Shown here piece by piece: positions 1-13,400 of a stretch of 64,000 bases of DNA. Made by a program: the position numbers and the translations under genes. The notes under the pieces were generated by a model. That model did no database searches, was not told the DNA's origin, and was given only the letters and a program-made list of their open reading frames with translations. The stretch covers positions 2,170,001-2,234,000 of the forward strand of contig CAUEEP010000939.1 in assembly GCA_958450365.1 (NCBI GenBank), given 5' to 3'. This stretch comes from Mesorhabditis belari. Taxonomy: Eukaryota; Nematoda; Chromadorea; Rhabditida; Rhabditidae. Each line of letters begins with the position of its first letter. Within the stretch, counting starts at the first letter, position 1.

Positions 1-548
1 TATGGCAACTTTAATAACTTCTCCAGAGTCGCTACAGTAACCCCAGCCTTTACAGTAACTCCTATTTCCGCTACAGTACCCCATACGGTCTCCAGTAACC
101 TCTATGGCAACTTTAATAACTTCTCCAGAGTCGCTACAGCAACCTAGAGTCGCTACAGTAACTCTTATGCCCACTACAGTACCCCATATGGTCTACAGCA
201 CCCCATATGGTCTCCAGTAACCTCTATGACAGCTTTAATAACTTCTCCAGAGTCGCTACAGTAACCCCAGCCTTTACAGTAACTCCTATTTCCACTACAG
301 TACCCCATACGGTCTCCAGTAACCTCTATGACAGCTTTAATAACTTCTCCAGAGTCGCTACAGTAACCCCAGCCTTTACAGTAACTCTTATGTCCACTAC
401 AGTACCCCGGTCCCAGTAACCTCTATGACAGCTTTAATACTCTCCAGAGTCGCTACAGTAACCCCAGCCTTTACAGTAACTCCTATGTCCGCCACAGTAC
501 CCCACACGGTCTACAGTAACCCTTGTGGCAGTTACAGTAATCTCCACA
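1..548. repeat. Satellite, about 100-bp unit rich in CTACAGTAACC
   Basis: Units recur at about 97-102 bp, each with smaller ACAGTAA/ACAGTACC repeats. The same motifs return at 1170-1395. The ORF through it is incidental. Confidence 0.8.
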
Positions 549-1169
549 GTCCTTTTGCCTCATAACTTTACATGAATATTACATTTTGAGTTAATTTTGG
601 TATCATTTGATGCGTTATTTTATTCTGCATTGAATGATAGTCAAAATCAAAGGGTTGGTGCTGAGAAAAACATGAAAAACCTTAAATTACCAACGGCAAA
701 AGAGGATCGAGAGAGGTTTTCGTTAAAAGTCTACTACAAACGCTTCTAATTTGCTTTAAATCTACTGGATTGTGATGATCTATAGCTCAAAAGATAGAGA
801 ATCTCAAGAGCTTTCGAATGAACTAAAGCCGACTGAAAAATATCAATGCTAAAGAAAGCTATAGTGGTTTGTAGTCTGACTACGCGCGAGTACGGTCCAT
901 CAAATCATATATCCATATATTAGAGAGCATAAAGAAGTCGAAATCATGTACTTATCTAGATTTTATCTTACAAATAGAATCAATAACGAGCACAAGATAA
1001 GGTAAAGTACTAAAAAGTGTGATCACGTGAATAAACACTCTTTGTCACTAATTTTTCTCGAGCCAACTGCCATTTGTACTTGTGTCTTTTTGCAGCAACA
1101 AGTTGCAACAACAACACCTGAGCTATTCAATCCGATCAAAAATAATTCGATAAAAACTAGAGACAAGAT

Positions 1170-1395
1170 TACAGTAACCTCCACAGTCGCTACAGTCGCC
1201 TCCACAGCCGCTACAGTAACCCCTATTACCGCTATCGCTACAGCTAGCTACCCCGTACGGCCTACAGTAACCTCTACAACAGCTACAATAGCTCATCCCG
1301 TCGCTTAAGTACCCTTGTAGCCTCCTACAGTATCGCTGAACTGCTACAGTACTGTTTCCGGTGACTACAGTACCCTATGCTAGTTGCAGTAATGT
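1170..1395. repeat. Degenerate ACAGTAACC repeat
   Basis: Irregular copies of CTACAGTAACC and CTACAGTACCC. It lies just past the proposed end of the 40 kb gene. Confidence 0.6.
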
Positions 1396-1409
1396 TACTT
1401 CGATTGGAT

Positions 1410-1415
1410 TTTATT
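1410..1415 (-). promoter_or_regulatory. Poly(A) signal of the 40 kb gene
   Basis: AATAAA on the minus strand, about 70 nt past the proposed stop at 1488-1486. The spacing suits a 3' UTR end and supports 1594-1486 as the terminal exon. Confidence 0.5.
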
Positions 1416-1485
1416 GCAAAACTCGTTTCATTTTCATTTCAAACTCAAACCGTTTGTTGTGCGGGCGCGCTGCCACTTCGATTCG

Positions 1486-4400
1486 TCATGAACTCAACGT
1501 CGTGTAAACGGGGTCGATTGTCGCCTTTCTGAAAATGTTCAAAGAGTTAGATCTGGAACTCACTCTGGCCTTGGCTGGCAACAAGTCAAATTCCCTAGTT
1601 ACTTTTCACTTTTTCTTAAAAAATTACTAAAGCATAACTACCGTAAAAACTCTAATAGAAGCCACCTATAGGAGCGTCGCTTTGTCTAAGTTTACTCCCA
1701 AACAAACGCTCATATCTCGACATCAATACGTTTGTTTCTATGCGTTTAGGTATCAAACTTAAAGTAGAGAAAATGGGTGATATTTTGAGATATAACACAT
1801 ATCATTAGCATTAACCAGCACTTAGAAAACATGATTGAAAAGTGGCAAAAAGAGCCGATTTTTCATCAACCTAAAATCAACATCTCAAACAAACGCTCAT
1901 ATCTTGACATCAATACTTTTGTTTCTGTGCGTTTAGGTATCAAATTAAAGTAGAGAAAATGGGTGATATTTTGAGATATAACACGTATCTTTAGCATTAA
2001 CCAGCACTTAGAAAAACATGATTGAAAAATGATGAAAAATCAGCTTTTTTGCCACTTTTCAATCATTTTGTTTTAGGCACTAGTTAATGCTAATGATATG
2101 TGTTATATCTCAAAATATCACCCATTTTCTCTATTTTAATTTGATACCTAAACGCATAAAAACAAACGTATTGATGTCGAGATATGAGTGTTTGTTTGAG
2201 ATGTTGAATTGAGGTTGATGAAAAATCGGCCCTTTTTGCCACTTTTCAATCATGTTTTTCTAAGCGCTGGTTAATGCTAAAAATACGTGTTATATCTCAA
2301 AATATCACCCATTTTCTCTATTTTAATTTGATACCTAAACGCACAGAAACAAAAGTATTGATGTCAAGATATGAGCGTTTGTTCGAGAGTAAACTTAGAC
2401 AATGCCGCGCTCCTATAGGAGCCGTTCTTTTAGAGTTTTTACAGTATGTAGACCTTAATAATTTTTTAGCAAAAAATGAAAGGTAACTGAATTTTCTCGG
2501 CATGAAGGCATGAATTTTACTAGTTTCCGCCCTAGCTTAAGCTTAGATGCTCTGGCCCAGAGCATCCAGGCGTGCTTTGTGCACTCCTCTTTTCTCCTCT
2601 CCAAAAGCGATGACGTGAAAAGAGTTTGTGCGCCAGAAAGGGTGTGTTTTACATTCGAAAACATTAAGAGCACGCATTAAACGCTTAAAATTCCACCAAA
2701 AAACCAACCCTTTTATTCTTTCTTTCGCTGAAGAAAAGATTCTGCAATATCGACGTTGTCCCTTTCTGTGAAAGTTCTTTTTCTCTTTTTTTCGCCACTC
2801 GACTCTCACCAGGCCTAAAATATGCAAATTTTTCAATTTTTAAACAACAACAACAACAAACAACTTTAAAAGAAAGGAAAATTTTGAAATTCAGCTAAAT
2901 ATCAGAATTTTCCCTTCTTTTAGAGCGTTTTTTTTTTTGAGATAAGCGATTAATAAGATTAATAAGCGGTAATCAAGAAGCCACACTTATTTCGTGAAAA
3001 GTTTAGGTCAAGAAACGAAAAAGGGGCAAAGAATTCTACGAGGATTCGAAAAAGCAAAAAAAACATCTTTAAGTGAATCGAACCACGGTGGTTAAACTGG
3101 GAAACTAAGCTTACCAATAGGACTATTGCTTTGAAGCTTTCTTTGAGCTTTGAAGAGTGTGCCAGAAGGTTTTCGTTTGGCTCAACGTACTTTGCGCTTA
3201 GCAAAATTCTTGCTTTTCTGGCACAAAATACCCAAAAGATCTCTTAAAATGAGAATTTGTACCAAAAAAAAGTACCGTAAATGCTATAATAGTGCCCCAG
3301 CTCCATAAAGATCATGCGGAGCGTTGCGTAGTCTAGCTTTGAACGAGTTTTTCTCGACACTGGTTTATGCTACAATGCTCATTTAGGTATCAAAAAATAG
3401 CTGAGATTCAGGGCTATTTTTTAATACCTAAACGATACCTGTAGCTTAAACCAGTGTCGAGAAACACTCGTTCAAAGCTAGACGACGCAGTCTAGCTAGT
3501 CTAGCTCTGCGTAGTCTAGCTTTGAACAAGTTTTTCTCGACACTGGTTGATGCTACAGGTATCATTTAGGTATCAAAAAATAGCTGAGATTCAGGGCTAT
3601 TTTTTGATACCAAAGCCAGCATTGTAGCATCAACCAGTATCGAGAAAAACTCGTTCAAAGCTAGACTACGCAACGCTCCGCTTTGCACGAGTTTTTCTCG
3701 ACACTGGTTTATGCTACAATGCTGGCTTTGGTATCAAAAATAGCCCTGAATTTCAGCTATTTTTTGATACCAAAGACGCATTTTTTGAAAATACGGGCGC
3801 TTTGAAAAAAAATGAAATACTAAATACTAAAAAACTTTTGCGGCTACGCGACTGTACGAGGGCGGTGGGTACTATTACAGTATTTACGGTAAGTGTTTAT
3901 GAGAGCACAAAGTACAAAAGGATTTAGCCTTGCATGGTCTATTGGTAAAGCTCTTGTTTCCAAAAAAAAAAAAAAAAAAAAACCCAACCCAACTTTCAAT
4001 TCCGAAGTCAAAATTTTGATTCAGAATTCATTTTTAGAATTCATTTTCAGAATTTCCGAATACCTATAGAATTCTTCACAGAGTATTACACAAAAGTTTA
4101 GCAAAAAAAAGCGAAGAAGAGCGAATTTTTGTCGGCCAAAAGATTCGAAATGTAGTTGAAAAAGATTTAGATGTGAAAATCTCGATTTCCTGAAAAGTTT
4201 CAGGATTTTTGTGAATTTTCAGGAGAAAATTTGTCTTTTACAGATCTTTTTTGTCTTTTAAGATCTTTTTTGTCTTTTTTTCAGGTCAAGAGAGTTAATT
4301 TTTGAGAGAAAAAGGGGGGGGGGGAATAGGCAAAAAAAAAGCCGGCTTTTCTTTGTGCTCTCACAAACGTACACTTTCTAGCGCACACACACTAGATTTT

Positions 4401-7400
4401 TCGTTTTCCTCCCAAAATTACGTCCAAATGACCAAGGAAAAAGCAATGATCAGTGTGCCAGAGAGCGCGCGTTTCCGCGAAGAGCATAAAGTAGGCGTCT
4501 AGAGGCGTCTAGAGAATGAGTATGCTTTAAAAAAGTATCCAGTTACATTCTAAATATATTTCTACATTCTAAATCCTTTAATTCACCGCCCAGCAATGAT
4601 CAGTGTGCCAGAGAGCGCGCGTTTCCGTGAAGAGCACAAAGTAGGCGTCTAGAGAACGGGCATGGTTTCAAAAAAATATTCAGTTACATTCTAAATATAT
4701 TTCTACCTTCTAAATATTTCAAGTTATCTAGTTTTAATAGTTCTAATAGTTCTAATAGTTCTAATAGTTCTAATAGTTCTAATAGTTCTAATAGTTCTAA
4801 TAGTTCTAATAGTTCTAATAGTTCTAATAGTTCTAATAGTTCTAATAGTTCTAATAGTTCTAATAGTTCTAATAGTTCTAGATAATATTTGTTATTTTAA
4901 AAACAACAAAACAACGCGAAAAACAAAGCGATAGAAAGGGTGAGAGAGACGGAAAACGAAAGAAATTCAGTGAAAAAAGCGAAAGGAGTCAAAAAAAAAA
5001 AATTCTAGAATTTCTGAGAAAAAAGACAAGAGAAAGCCTTAAAATTAACAAAATTAAAGACTTTTCAAATTCACAAACTTTACAATAATTCTAGTTTGAA
5101 TAGCTCAAATCTCTTGTCTCTTTTATCTCAACCAATATATACGGACCATGAGAGATTGGGCGGAGGGGAGAGCTCGCGAACCAGAGTTTCGCTGAATATT
5201 TCACCGATTTCAGAGAGAAAAATAGAAAAATTTCATACAAAAATCGATTATTTCGTTAACTAAGCAGTACTTGCATGCACTAGAAAGCTTTTTTAAAGCG
5301 CTTCGTTGTCAAAAGAATCTTTTCCTGAGTACTCATTGTTAGTTCGTCAACTAATTCATTTAAAGCTATCTTATGAAAAAGTATTCAAGGTATTCAAGGT
5401 ATTCAGTCTAGATTAGAGTATTCAGTCTAGACTGTCTGGATTAAGGTATTCAATCTAGAATGGGATATTCAGTCTAGAATAGCTAGATTACGGTATTTAG
5501 TCTAGATTAGAGTATTCAGTCTAGATTAGAGTAATGTCTAAAAAGCACCCAGATATCGTATCGTATCGTATCGTAAAAGTATTGCAATCCTTAGTCGGAA
5601 GCTATCGGAGCTAGGAATCTTACTTAAAAGCATAAACCTACCGTAACCAAAATAAACTTATAGTAGTGCTAATGAGCTAATCGTAAGAGCTATCGTAATC
5701 CAGATAGCAAATGGCTAAAGGCAAATGGCTAAGCCTCAAAGCTACCGTAACCAAAATGTCGCTAAAAGTCACCGTCATTCCCAACTACCGTACTCTAAAT
5801 CGGGTTGATGACTAAAGACCACCCGACATTATTGTAATCCAGATTTAAAGGCTAAGGGCAACCTAAGCCTAAAAGGCATTCAAAGTTCCGGTAACGGCTG
5901 CTAAAACTACTCAATTGCATTAGTCTAAAAGGCACTTAAAGCTACCGTAACGGCTGCTAAAAGTACTTAATTGTCGTTAAGCTAAGGCACTCAAAGTTAC
6001 CGTATCCTTTCGATAAGTAGTCTTTGATTCAATAGTCTACATGTACTTAATTAGCTACGCGTACTTAATTAGCTACGCGTACTTAAGTAGCTACGCGTAC
6101 TTAAGTAGCTACGCGTACTTAATTAGCTACGCGTACTTAAGTAGCTACGCGTACTTAATTAGCTACGCGTACTTAATTAGCTACGCGTACTTAAGTAGCT
6201 ACGCGTACTTAAGTAGCTACGCGTACTTAATTAGCTACGCGTACTTAAGTAGCTACGCGTACTTAATTAGCTACGCGTACTTAATTAGCTACGCGTACTT
6301 AATTAGCTACGCGTACTTAATTAGCTACGCGTACTTAAGTAGCTACGCGTACTTAATTAGCTACGCGTACTTAATTAGCTACGCGTACTTAAGTAGCTAC
6401 GCGTACTTAATTAGCTACGCTTTACTAAACAAAATATTTCCCCTATCAAGCTGTGCCAGTGTTCTCCTACAGGCATGCAGTGAAATCTCTCTCACACACT
6501 CACCTCGCCTTAAATCGAATCGACTCATCTCTCTGTAAACCCTTCTTTCTCAACGTGACTGAAGTGGAGAAAGTTCTTTGCAAGCCGATCTTCTCCTCAT
6601 CTTCCTCAACTTCGATCACCGATTCTCGTCTCGTTTGTGCGAGTGTGTCGCCCGTTATTTTCCCCTTTTCATTCGAATTCCCGCGAATAAATCTCAACGA
6701 TCTTCTCATCACGGAAACGACTCCATTCGAAGAAACGGATCTCATCAAAGGATTCGATGTGAACGATCTTCTCGTCATCGGCGTCTCCAAAGGATTTCTT
6801 TCCAATGACGTCACTCCGAATCCCGATGTTGTACTTGTTGAGCTCGCTGATCCATTTGGTCTCAGCCTCACCTCGTCATCATCCCATAAATCGTCCTCTT
6901 CACGTATCGTCAAGCTAAACCAAACCCTGTCAACAAGGCCAAGCAAAGAAAATGAGTTTGAAAACGAGATGGATTTGAGAGATTCCTAATGGGCTTTTGC
7001 TAAAACTGAAAGATATTCAGTCTTGACGTTTCGCGAGTCACTACTGCTATGCGAGTCACTGCTACGAGTCACTACGAGTCACTACTGCTACGAGTCACTA
7101 CGAGTCACTAATCACTACTGCTACGCGAGTCACTACATCACTACTGCTACGAGTCACTACTCACTACTGCTACGAGTCACTACTCACTACTGCTACGAGT
7201 CACTACTCACTACTGCTACGCGAGTCACTACTGCTTGTCTACGGATCGAATTTTGTAGTGTGAAATCAAAAAATGTCTTTATAAAAAATAAAAATTCAAG
7301 TTTTTCAAGTGGAGGATTCGAACTCACCACAAAAAAAACCCCTCGAATTGTTCCGTAAACAAGCACACTATCCGCTACACCACGGTGGTCATGGTGTAGC

Positions 7401-10400
7401 GAAAAGCTGAGAAAAGCGAGCTGAGTTGACGCGTTCGAAAAGAACGCGTCAACTCAGCTCAAGAGTGTATAACAAAAAGAAATCTCGTCTTTGCGTTTGA
7501 TGCGAGAAATCTCGCATTTTCGATGTATTTCGCAGATTTTGATTACAAATTCGGATTCGCGCTTTGATTTTCTATCGGATGGGCTAAATTTCGTTTCGAA
7601 ATCCTTTTCGAAATTAGTACTTTTCCCAAAATCAAGCAATCAACTCTCAAACACCACCTCGAAAGTGAAAATGGAAACAATCTGTATCTAAACTTGATAG
7701 ACCAATGGGTACTTTGTGCTCACACGAACGCATGCCTTTTGGTCCTTTCCTTTTCACCAAAAATGACTCGAGTATGCCAGAGAACGAGCGTTTACAGTGG
7801 AAAGCACAAAGTACGGTCAGGCTACAGGGAAATGCGCTTCAAAATCTCGATATCACATGCAAATTTTCGGGACCTTATATCAAAAAGCTATAAAGATAGA
7901 GCAAAAATGATTAATGAAGAAAAATAAGCTGAACTGGACGATACCTGAGAACAAAACGACGGGACAACGCAAGAAAAAGGCTATTTGGCTGACTATTTAG
8001 AGAACTATTTAGAGAAAAATGAGAAAAAAATAATAATAAAAGACATGGAGTTAGAAAAAGAATCGAAAGAAAAATGAGAGAAATTTTAAAAATTTTTGCT
8101 TTGAGAAAAACGATATCAACAAGGCTTTTAGTCTACTTTGGGCTCGAAAATGTAAACGCAACCCATCTGGTGCACTGCATTCTCCGTTTTTCTCGTAACA
8201 TCAACTGTTTTCGAGCAGAAAATGAGGAATTCAGTGCCTTAAAAAGGTGCATTTAGAGGAAAGCACAAAGTACAAGGGTTTAGCTAGCATGTACTGTAGT
8301 CGTTTTCTAATAGATGCATAAAGCTACCGTAATCCCAGCGTGGATTTTAGATAAAGCTACCGTAATCTCAGCCTAACACTCAAAGATTTCTAAAACCCGT
8401 ATCAGTTCAGATCAAGCTACTGTAACTTTCTGGTATGAAGTCATCGGAATTTGTTAAAACGTAAAGCTACCGTACTTTAGCCTCAAAAAGGATCAATCAA
8501 TTTAACCGGCTACGGCTTTTACAACTAAGACACCTTTTCGAAAACGGTTTAATCAAGAGCAAGACAAGAATTCTGATGGCTTTCAAACTAAATCTTGATA
8601 TCATTTTTCTCCGAGCCTAAATATCTATTGTGTACAAACCGATTCGCGTTCACATCAACCGAATTCGACGAAATGTGTGATGGAGTCGGGGGTGGGGTGC
8701 CCGATTGAGGCGAGACCTAGAATAAATCAAATAATAATAATACTTTATTCAAACGATAAAGTGAAAGAAATCATAGAGAAATGCACAGTGATACTTAATC
8801 ATACAATACATACTGAAATCAATAAGCCAATTACTTACGGCAAAGAGCCACTAGATCTAAAGCATCGATACGTTTTGTATTATTAGATTGGTGCATAGTT
8901 TTAGTTTTTAGTCATTAGTTTTAAATATTATTAGATTGGTGCATAAGTCTTTTCCAAATTCTTTCCAAATTTTTGTTTCCATAGAAAAAAAATTCTTTAT
9001 TAAATTTGCTGCGTTCTAAGCTATCAAAAAAAAGTCTATCATTTCTCTACAAAATGGTTTTTGAGAGTAAGCTTAAGCTTATTAGCTTAGGCTCGCCTCA
9101 ACTCGATAAAAAACCATTTTTTGTATGTAAAATTTCAATTGCTGTTTTAAAGAAAATCGCTGAACGGATCGCTGAACGGTTTTCAAATTTTACAGCCTTA
9201 TGCAATCAAATAAGCTCTATCTTTTTTACTTTTGCACAAAAATCGGTTTTTTATTGAAGAAAGTGTCCAAATTACGACTTCGACATTGGAGCAGTTTTGG
9301 GTGCTCATCTTTGCGCCCTCGAAAATCCACAAAAACAACTATTTTCAAGAATTTCCCAAAAGCCATTTTGCAGAGAAATAATTAACCTTTTTAACAATGC
9401 AAATAGAAATTTTGTTGGTGGTGGCATTATTTTTAAAAGACGTTTGGAAAAAAAAACTTGTAAAGACTTGCACCAACCTAATAGATAATTTAAAAATTGC
9501 TCAATGTCAGTGTCAGTTATTTCGAATCAATTGCTTTTTTAAATTGACCAAACTCACCTCTCTCAATCTCGCATTCATTTCGGCCATTGTCGTGTTGATG
9601 AACTGAAAAAGTGAGAGATTCTTTTGGATTTTAAAAAAAACCACAAAACACAGTACAACCACTAAGACGATAATTGCTTACTTAAAGAATTGAGACTTCG
9701 ATGACCTGGATAATTTGAATAATTTTATCTACATAGCTTGTTTAGGTGTTCTTTGGTTTACATCACGCAAACACAGTCTGTCTGGCGCACTGCGTTATTT
9801 AGTTTTTTCAGTGGAACAATCTAGAAAAGGCGAATTGCGCCAGTTGACGTGATTTTACGAGTGAGCACAAAGCACACCGCAGCGACAAGCCTAGATTACT
9901 CTGCTGTAGATTTCATTTAACACATTCTCGATGACAGTATTTTCGGCGTACAACTAGGGTAGTTGTTAACTGTTTTACTGATAATTTAGTGAAAATTCAA
10001 AGATAAGCTAAGCTATTCGATAGCCCTGAATCCCCTCTTGAAAACTAGTACAAAGTTACCGAGAACTTTCGGCGAAATAGATAACAAAAATCTTTAAAAA
10101 CTTGCGTTGACACACTAAACATAATCGTTATTAGTACGGCCCGTATCATCGTGAATGTATTAAGCCTTTAAATTTAGTGCTAACCGTATGCGATGAAGTG
10201 GACACTGAGGACATGTAGTTTTTCCACGATGATCCGTTCGCTTTTCGCATGATTCGCACGGGTGGTGGCTGTTCTTGGGGTTCTGAAAGTGAAAAATAAG
10301 TCATGAAAACGAAATTATCTACTTTTTTATGAAGTTATTACCCAAAACACCCTGGTTTACCTATAATATTGTTTTATCAGATAGTTCAAGATGATGTGGG

Positions 10401-13400
10401 TGATTGCTAAAACGCTAAAACTATAACTTAAACATAAAGGGTGGCTAATAAGTATTGTCGCGTGCTTAAATGCGTGCTACTCCTCGAGATTTTTGCTAAA
10501 TTTCATGAGTAACATACCAAAATGTTGCTAAGAGTCTAGGGAATCTAAATAAATTTTTAAAACAATGACTATGAAAGATTTTATTGCGATTCCTATGCTT
10601 TTCAAAAAAGCCACTTTGCTCAAGGTTAATTCTAAGCTTCTCATATAAGTAGAATTCTTATAATATAGCTTCAAACTACCTCCAGTTCGCCTTTCTTGCG
10701 CTTTTTCATTCAACGCCGGATCGGAGTTGCTTTGTGTCCTTTCCAATTTCTCAATAATCATCGCATCCTCAGAAGTGGAAGCTTGGAGAAGGGGATTGTG
10801 ACTGCTTCTCTGTAAAAAAAATATCGATAGATGCGGAAAGAATATCAATAGACGCGGATAAAAATATAGGCATTAGGCTGTCCAGAAAATCTTTTCGTTC
10901 TTTTTCGTACTTTCGCTTAAAACCAACAAATGCACCAATTGAACTGCGGTTTTTTTCATTAGAAAGGCCATTCCATTCCATTATTTTTCTTCAAAATAAC
11001 ATCAAAACGGGTTTAAAATGTCTTATGTTTGGTTTTTTTTGAGAGCGTGAAGTCAGGTAGTCAAAGATCGGCTCGATTTAGCCACTTTAGCTAAGGAAAC
11101 CTATCTTGGTGTCACCAGATAAAAGATAGAGCACAAAATGTTGGGCATATAGGCAAATTTAGAGTGAAATTCATTCAGCCAATTTCAGGTTTTTATCGAT
11201 TTTTACGAAAAAGCACGTTTTCACTCTGAATTTACTTGTAAGTAAACCGAAATTGACTTAAAAAGATGGGAAATTGAACAATAAACACTTTTTATTTGGA
11301 AGAAACTATAGGTTAATTGGTGAATTTGTTATTTTTCAACGGAAGTATGAAAAGAAACGAAAAGACTTTCTGAAGATTAATCTTATCAAGATCAAGATCA
11401 AACTTATCAAGATCAGATCAGAAACTTGTCTAGTTAGGAACCATTTAACCTTACCCAATACCTTTTAACTCACCAATCCTTTTTCTAAAAAGAAAAAGGA
11501 TTGGTTCTTTTTCTAATTAGACACCGAACCCAAGAAGAAAAGCCCCAATAAGATCGCGCAGATTTGATTTGATAGATTTCGTGTTTTAGTTGAAAGAGAA
11601 TTGGTTAAGCTAAGTTTATGCAGCACGTAAAAAAAGATTCGAAGGCAATGGAGTAGAAGGGAGCCGAGAGAAACGAAACAAAACCATTTTAGAAATTTAA
11701 ACAAGAAACATGGTCGGAATATTATAACGAACAATGCAACAAATACGACGAGAAGGGAATGTGGGGAGCAGGTAACCAAAAAACGCGCTACAAAGAGGAT
11801 AGCTTTTACAGAATGGGGCGGCAGAAGAAAACGGTACAAAAAACCGAACAACATTCACGACTTCACCCTGGATTCGGAAAATGAAAAGAATGGCAAAAGG
11901 AAATTTTTGTGCGGGGTACGGTAGCGCATCCAGGCTCTAGAAAACGCCCGCTCCGTTTTAGCGTTAGTTCCTTAAACGTCAATAGGAATCTAACTACCAC
12001 TTTCTCATCTATTTCACTTTCAGTTCAAAGGCAAGATCAATTGGAAACTTGTCTTGGAAAAGTTCTGAGCCATGAAATTTCACTCACTTGACTGCTCACT
12101 CGTCTGGCCACTGCTGACGTCGGTTTTGGACGAGGCCGGACATCCTGTGAATTCAGAATTGAAAGTTTATGCCCAACTTTTCCCACCGATATCTTCGATT
12201 CATCAAATTCCGGATTTCTTTCCAATTCATGGCCACAATGATCGGAGATTGCTCGTCTAAAAATTATCGGACATTTGATATTTTGCCATTAGCAATCTAA
12301 CTTTGAGCTTAAATTTCTTGGTGTTGGGGTGTTCAATTCAAATATTTTGATATCATTAGATGCGCCAAATCTTTCTCTGTCGATTGGTACAAAAATTATT
12401 TAAATTGGACAGCTCAGCGCCAGGAAATTTGAGCTCAAAGTTAGATTGCCAATGGCAAAGGGGGCGGGTCACCTTTTATACGCGTCGCGCCCCTTTTGCC
12501 GGGTATAAAAGGCGCCCCGCCCCTTTTGCCGGGTATAAAAGGCGACCCGCTCCTTTGCCATTAGCCATCAAACTTTAAGCTCAAATATCTCGGTGTTGGG
12601 GTGTCCAATTTAAATAATTTTTGTACCAATCAAGAGAGAAAGATTTGGCGCATCTAATAATATTAAAAATATTTTAATCGAACACCCCAACACCGAGATA
12701 TTTGAGCTTAAAGTTAAATTTCCAATAGCAAAAGGGGCGGGGCGCGTATCAAATGTCGTAAGCTTAAGCAGAAGCCTCCGAAAGGGAAAGTTCATTCCTC
12801 CAAAGCTTCACTTACCGATGATGAGAGTTTGGCTGAAAAAGAGGCGATCGATGCGATTCATTCGAGGAATCTATTGAAGGCTCTCTAAAAAATGGGAATT
12901 GGTACAGTAATCCATCTATATTCGTGCGTTCTTTGTTCTTCTTTTCTTTCTATCACACTGTTCTTCATTTTCTTGAAACAATTACCATAAAAATCAGGAA
13001 TTAAGTGCACCAGAAAGGGTGCATTTCCATGTTTAAGTACAAAGTAGTGCACTCAAAGAAGTTCTTAACGGATTCAAAGGAAATCACAAACTCTAAAGAG
13101 CAAGTCTAGTACCATACGATGTATTTATTCAGCTTTTAGGTTGGATAAGTACATATTTTGGTACTTTACGATACTATTAAATATAAATAAATAATATAAA
13201 TATTATTTATTTATTAATTACCTGCTACTTAATCGTGTTGGCGCCATCTCTTCGGGTTCATCGGGCGTCAAGATCTCCGAGAACTGCAAATCCAACGTTG
13301 GAGCTGATCGGCGAGTGATCCCGAAACGGCGCAAATCTCCCTAAAAGTTAAAGATTAGAAAACTAAAACTAAAGATTAGAGAACTTTAATCTAAAATCTA

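Noticed and set aside
4729..4882. CRISPR-like direct repeats
   Set aside because: Uniform 9-bp units with no spacers; this and the other arrays are plain satellites in a eukaryotic genome.
6453..6989. 178-codon plus-strand ORF
   Set aside because: It is antisense to exon 18 of the 40 kb gene, which fits splice sites and phase on the minus strand.
11513..11854. 113-codon ORF with hydrophobic segments
   Set aside because: Part of dispersed repeat R, present again at 17754-18092, and antisense-like in composition; no product recognised.
12773..12888. Plus-strand frame ending [18 protein letters not shown]
   Set aside because: Looks coding, but the minus strand has AG/GT borders and the exact phase needed between exons 11 and 13; the plus frame is its shadow.
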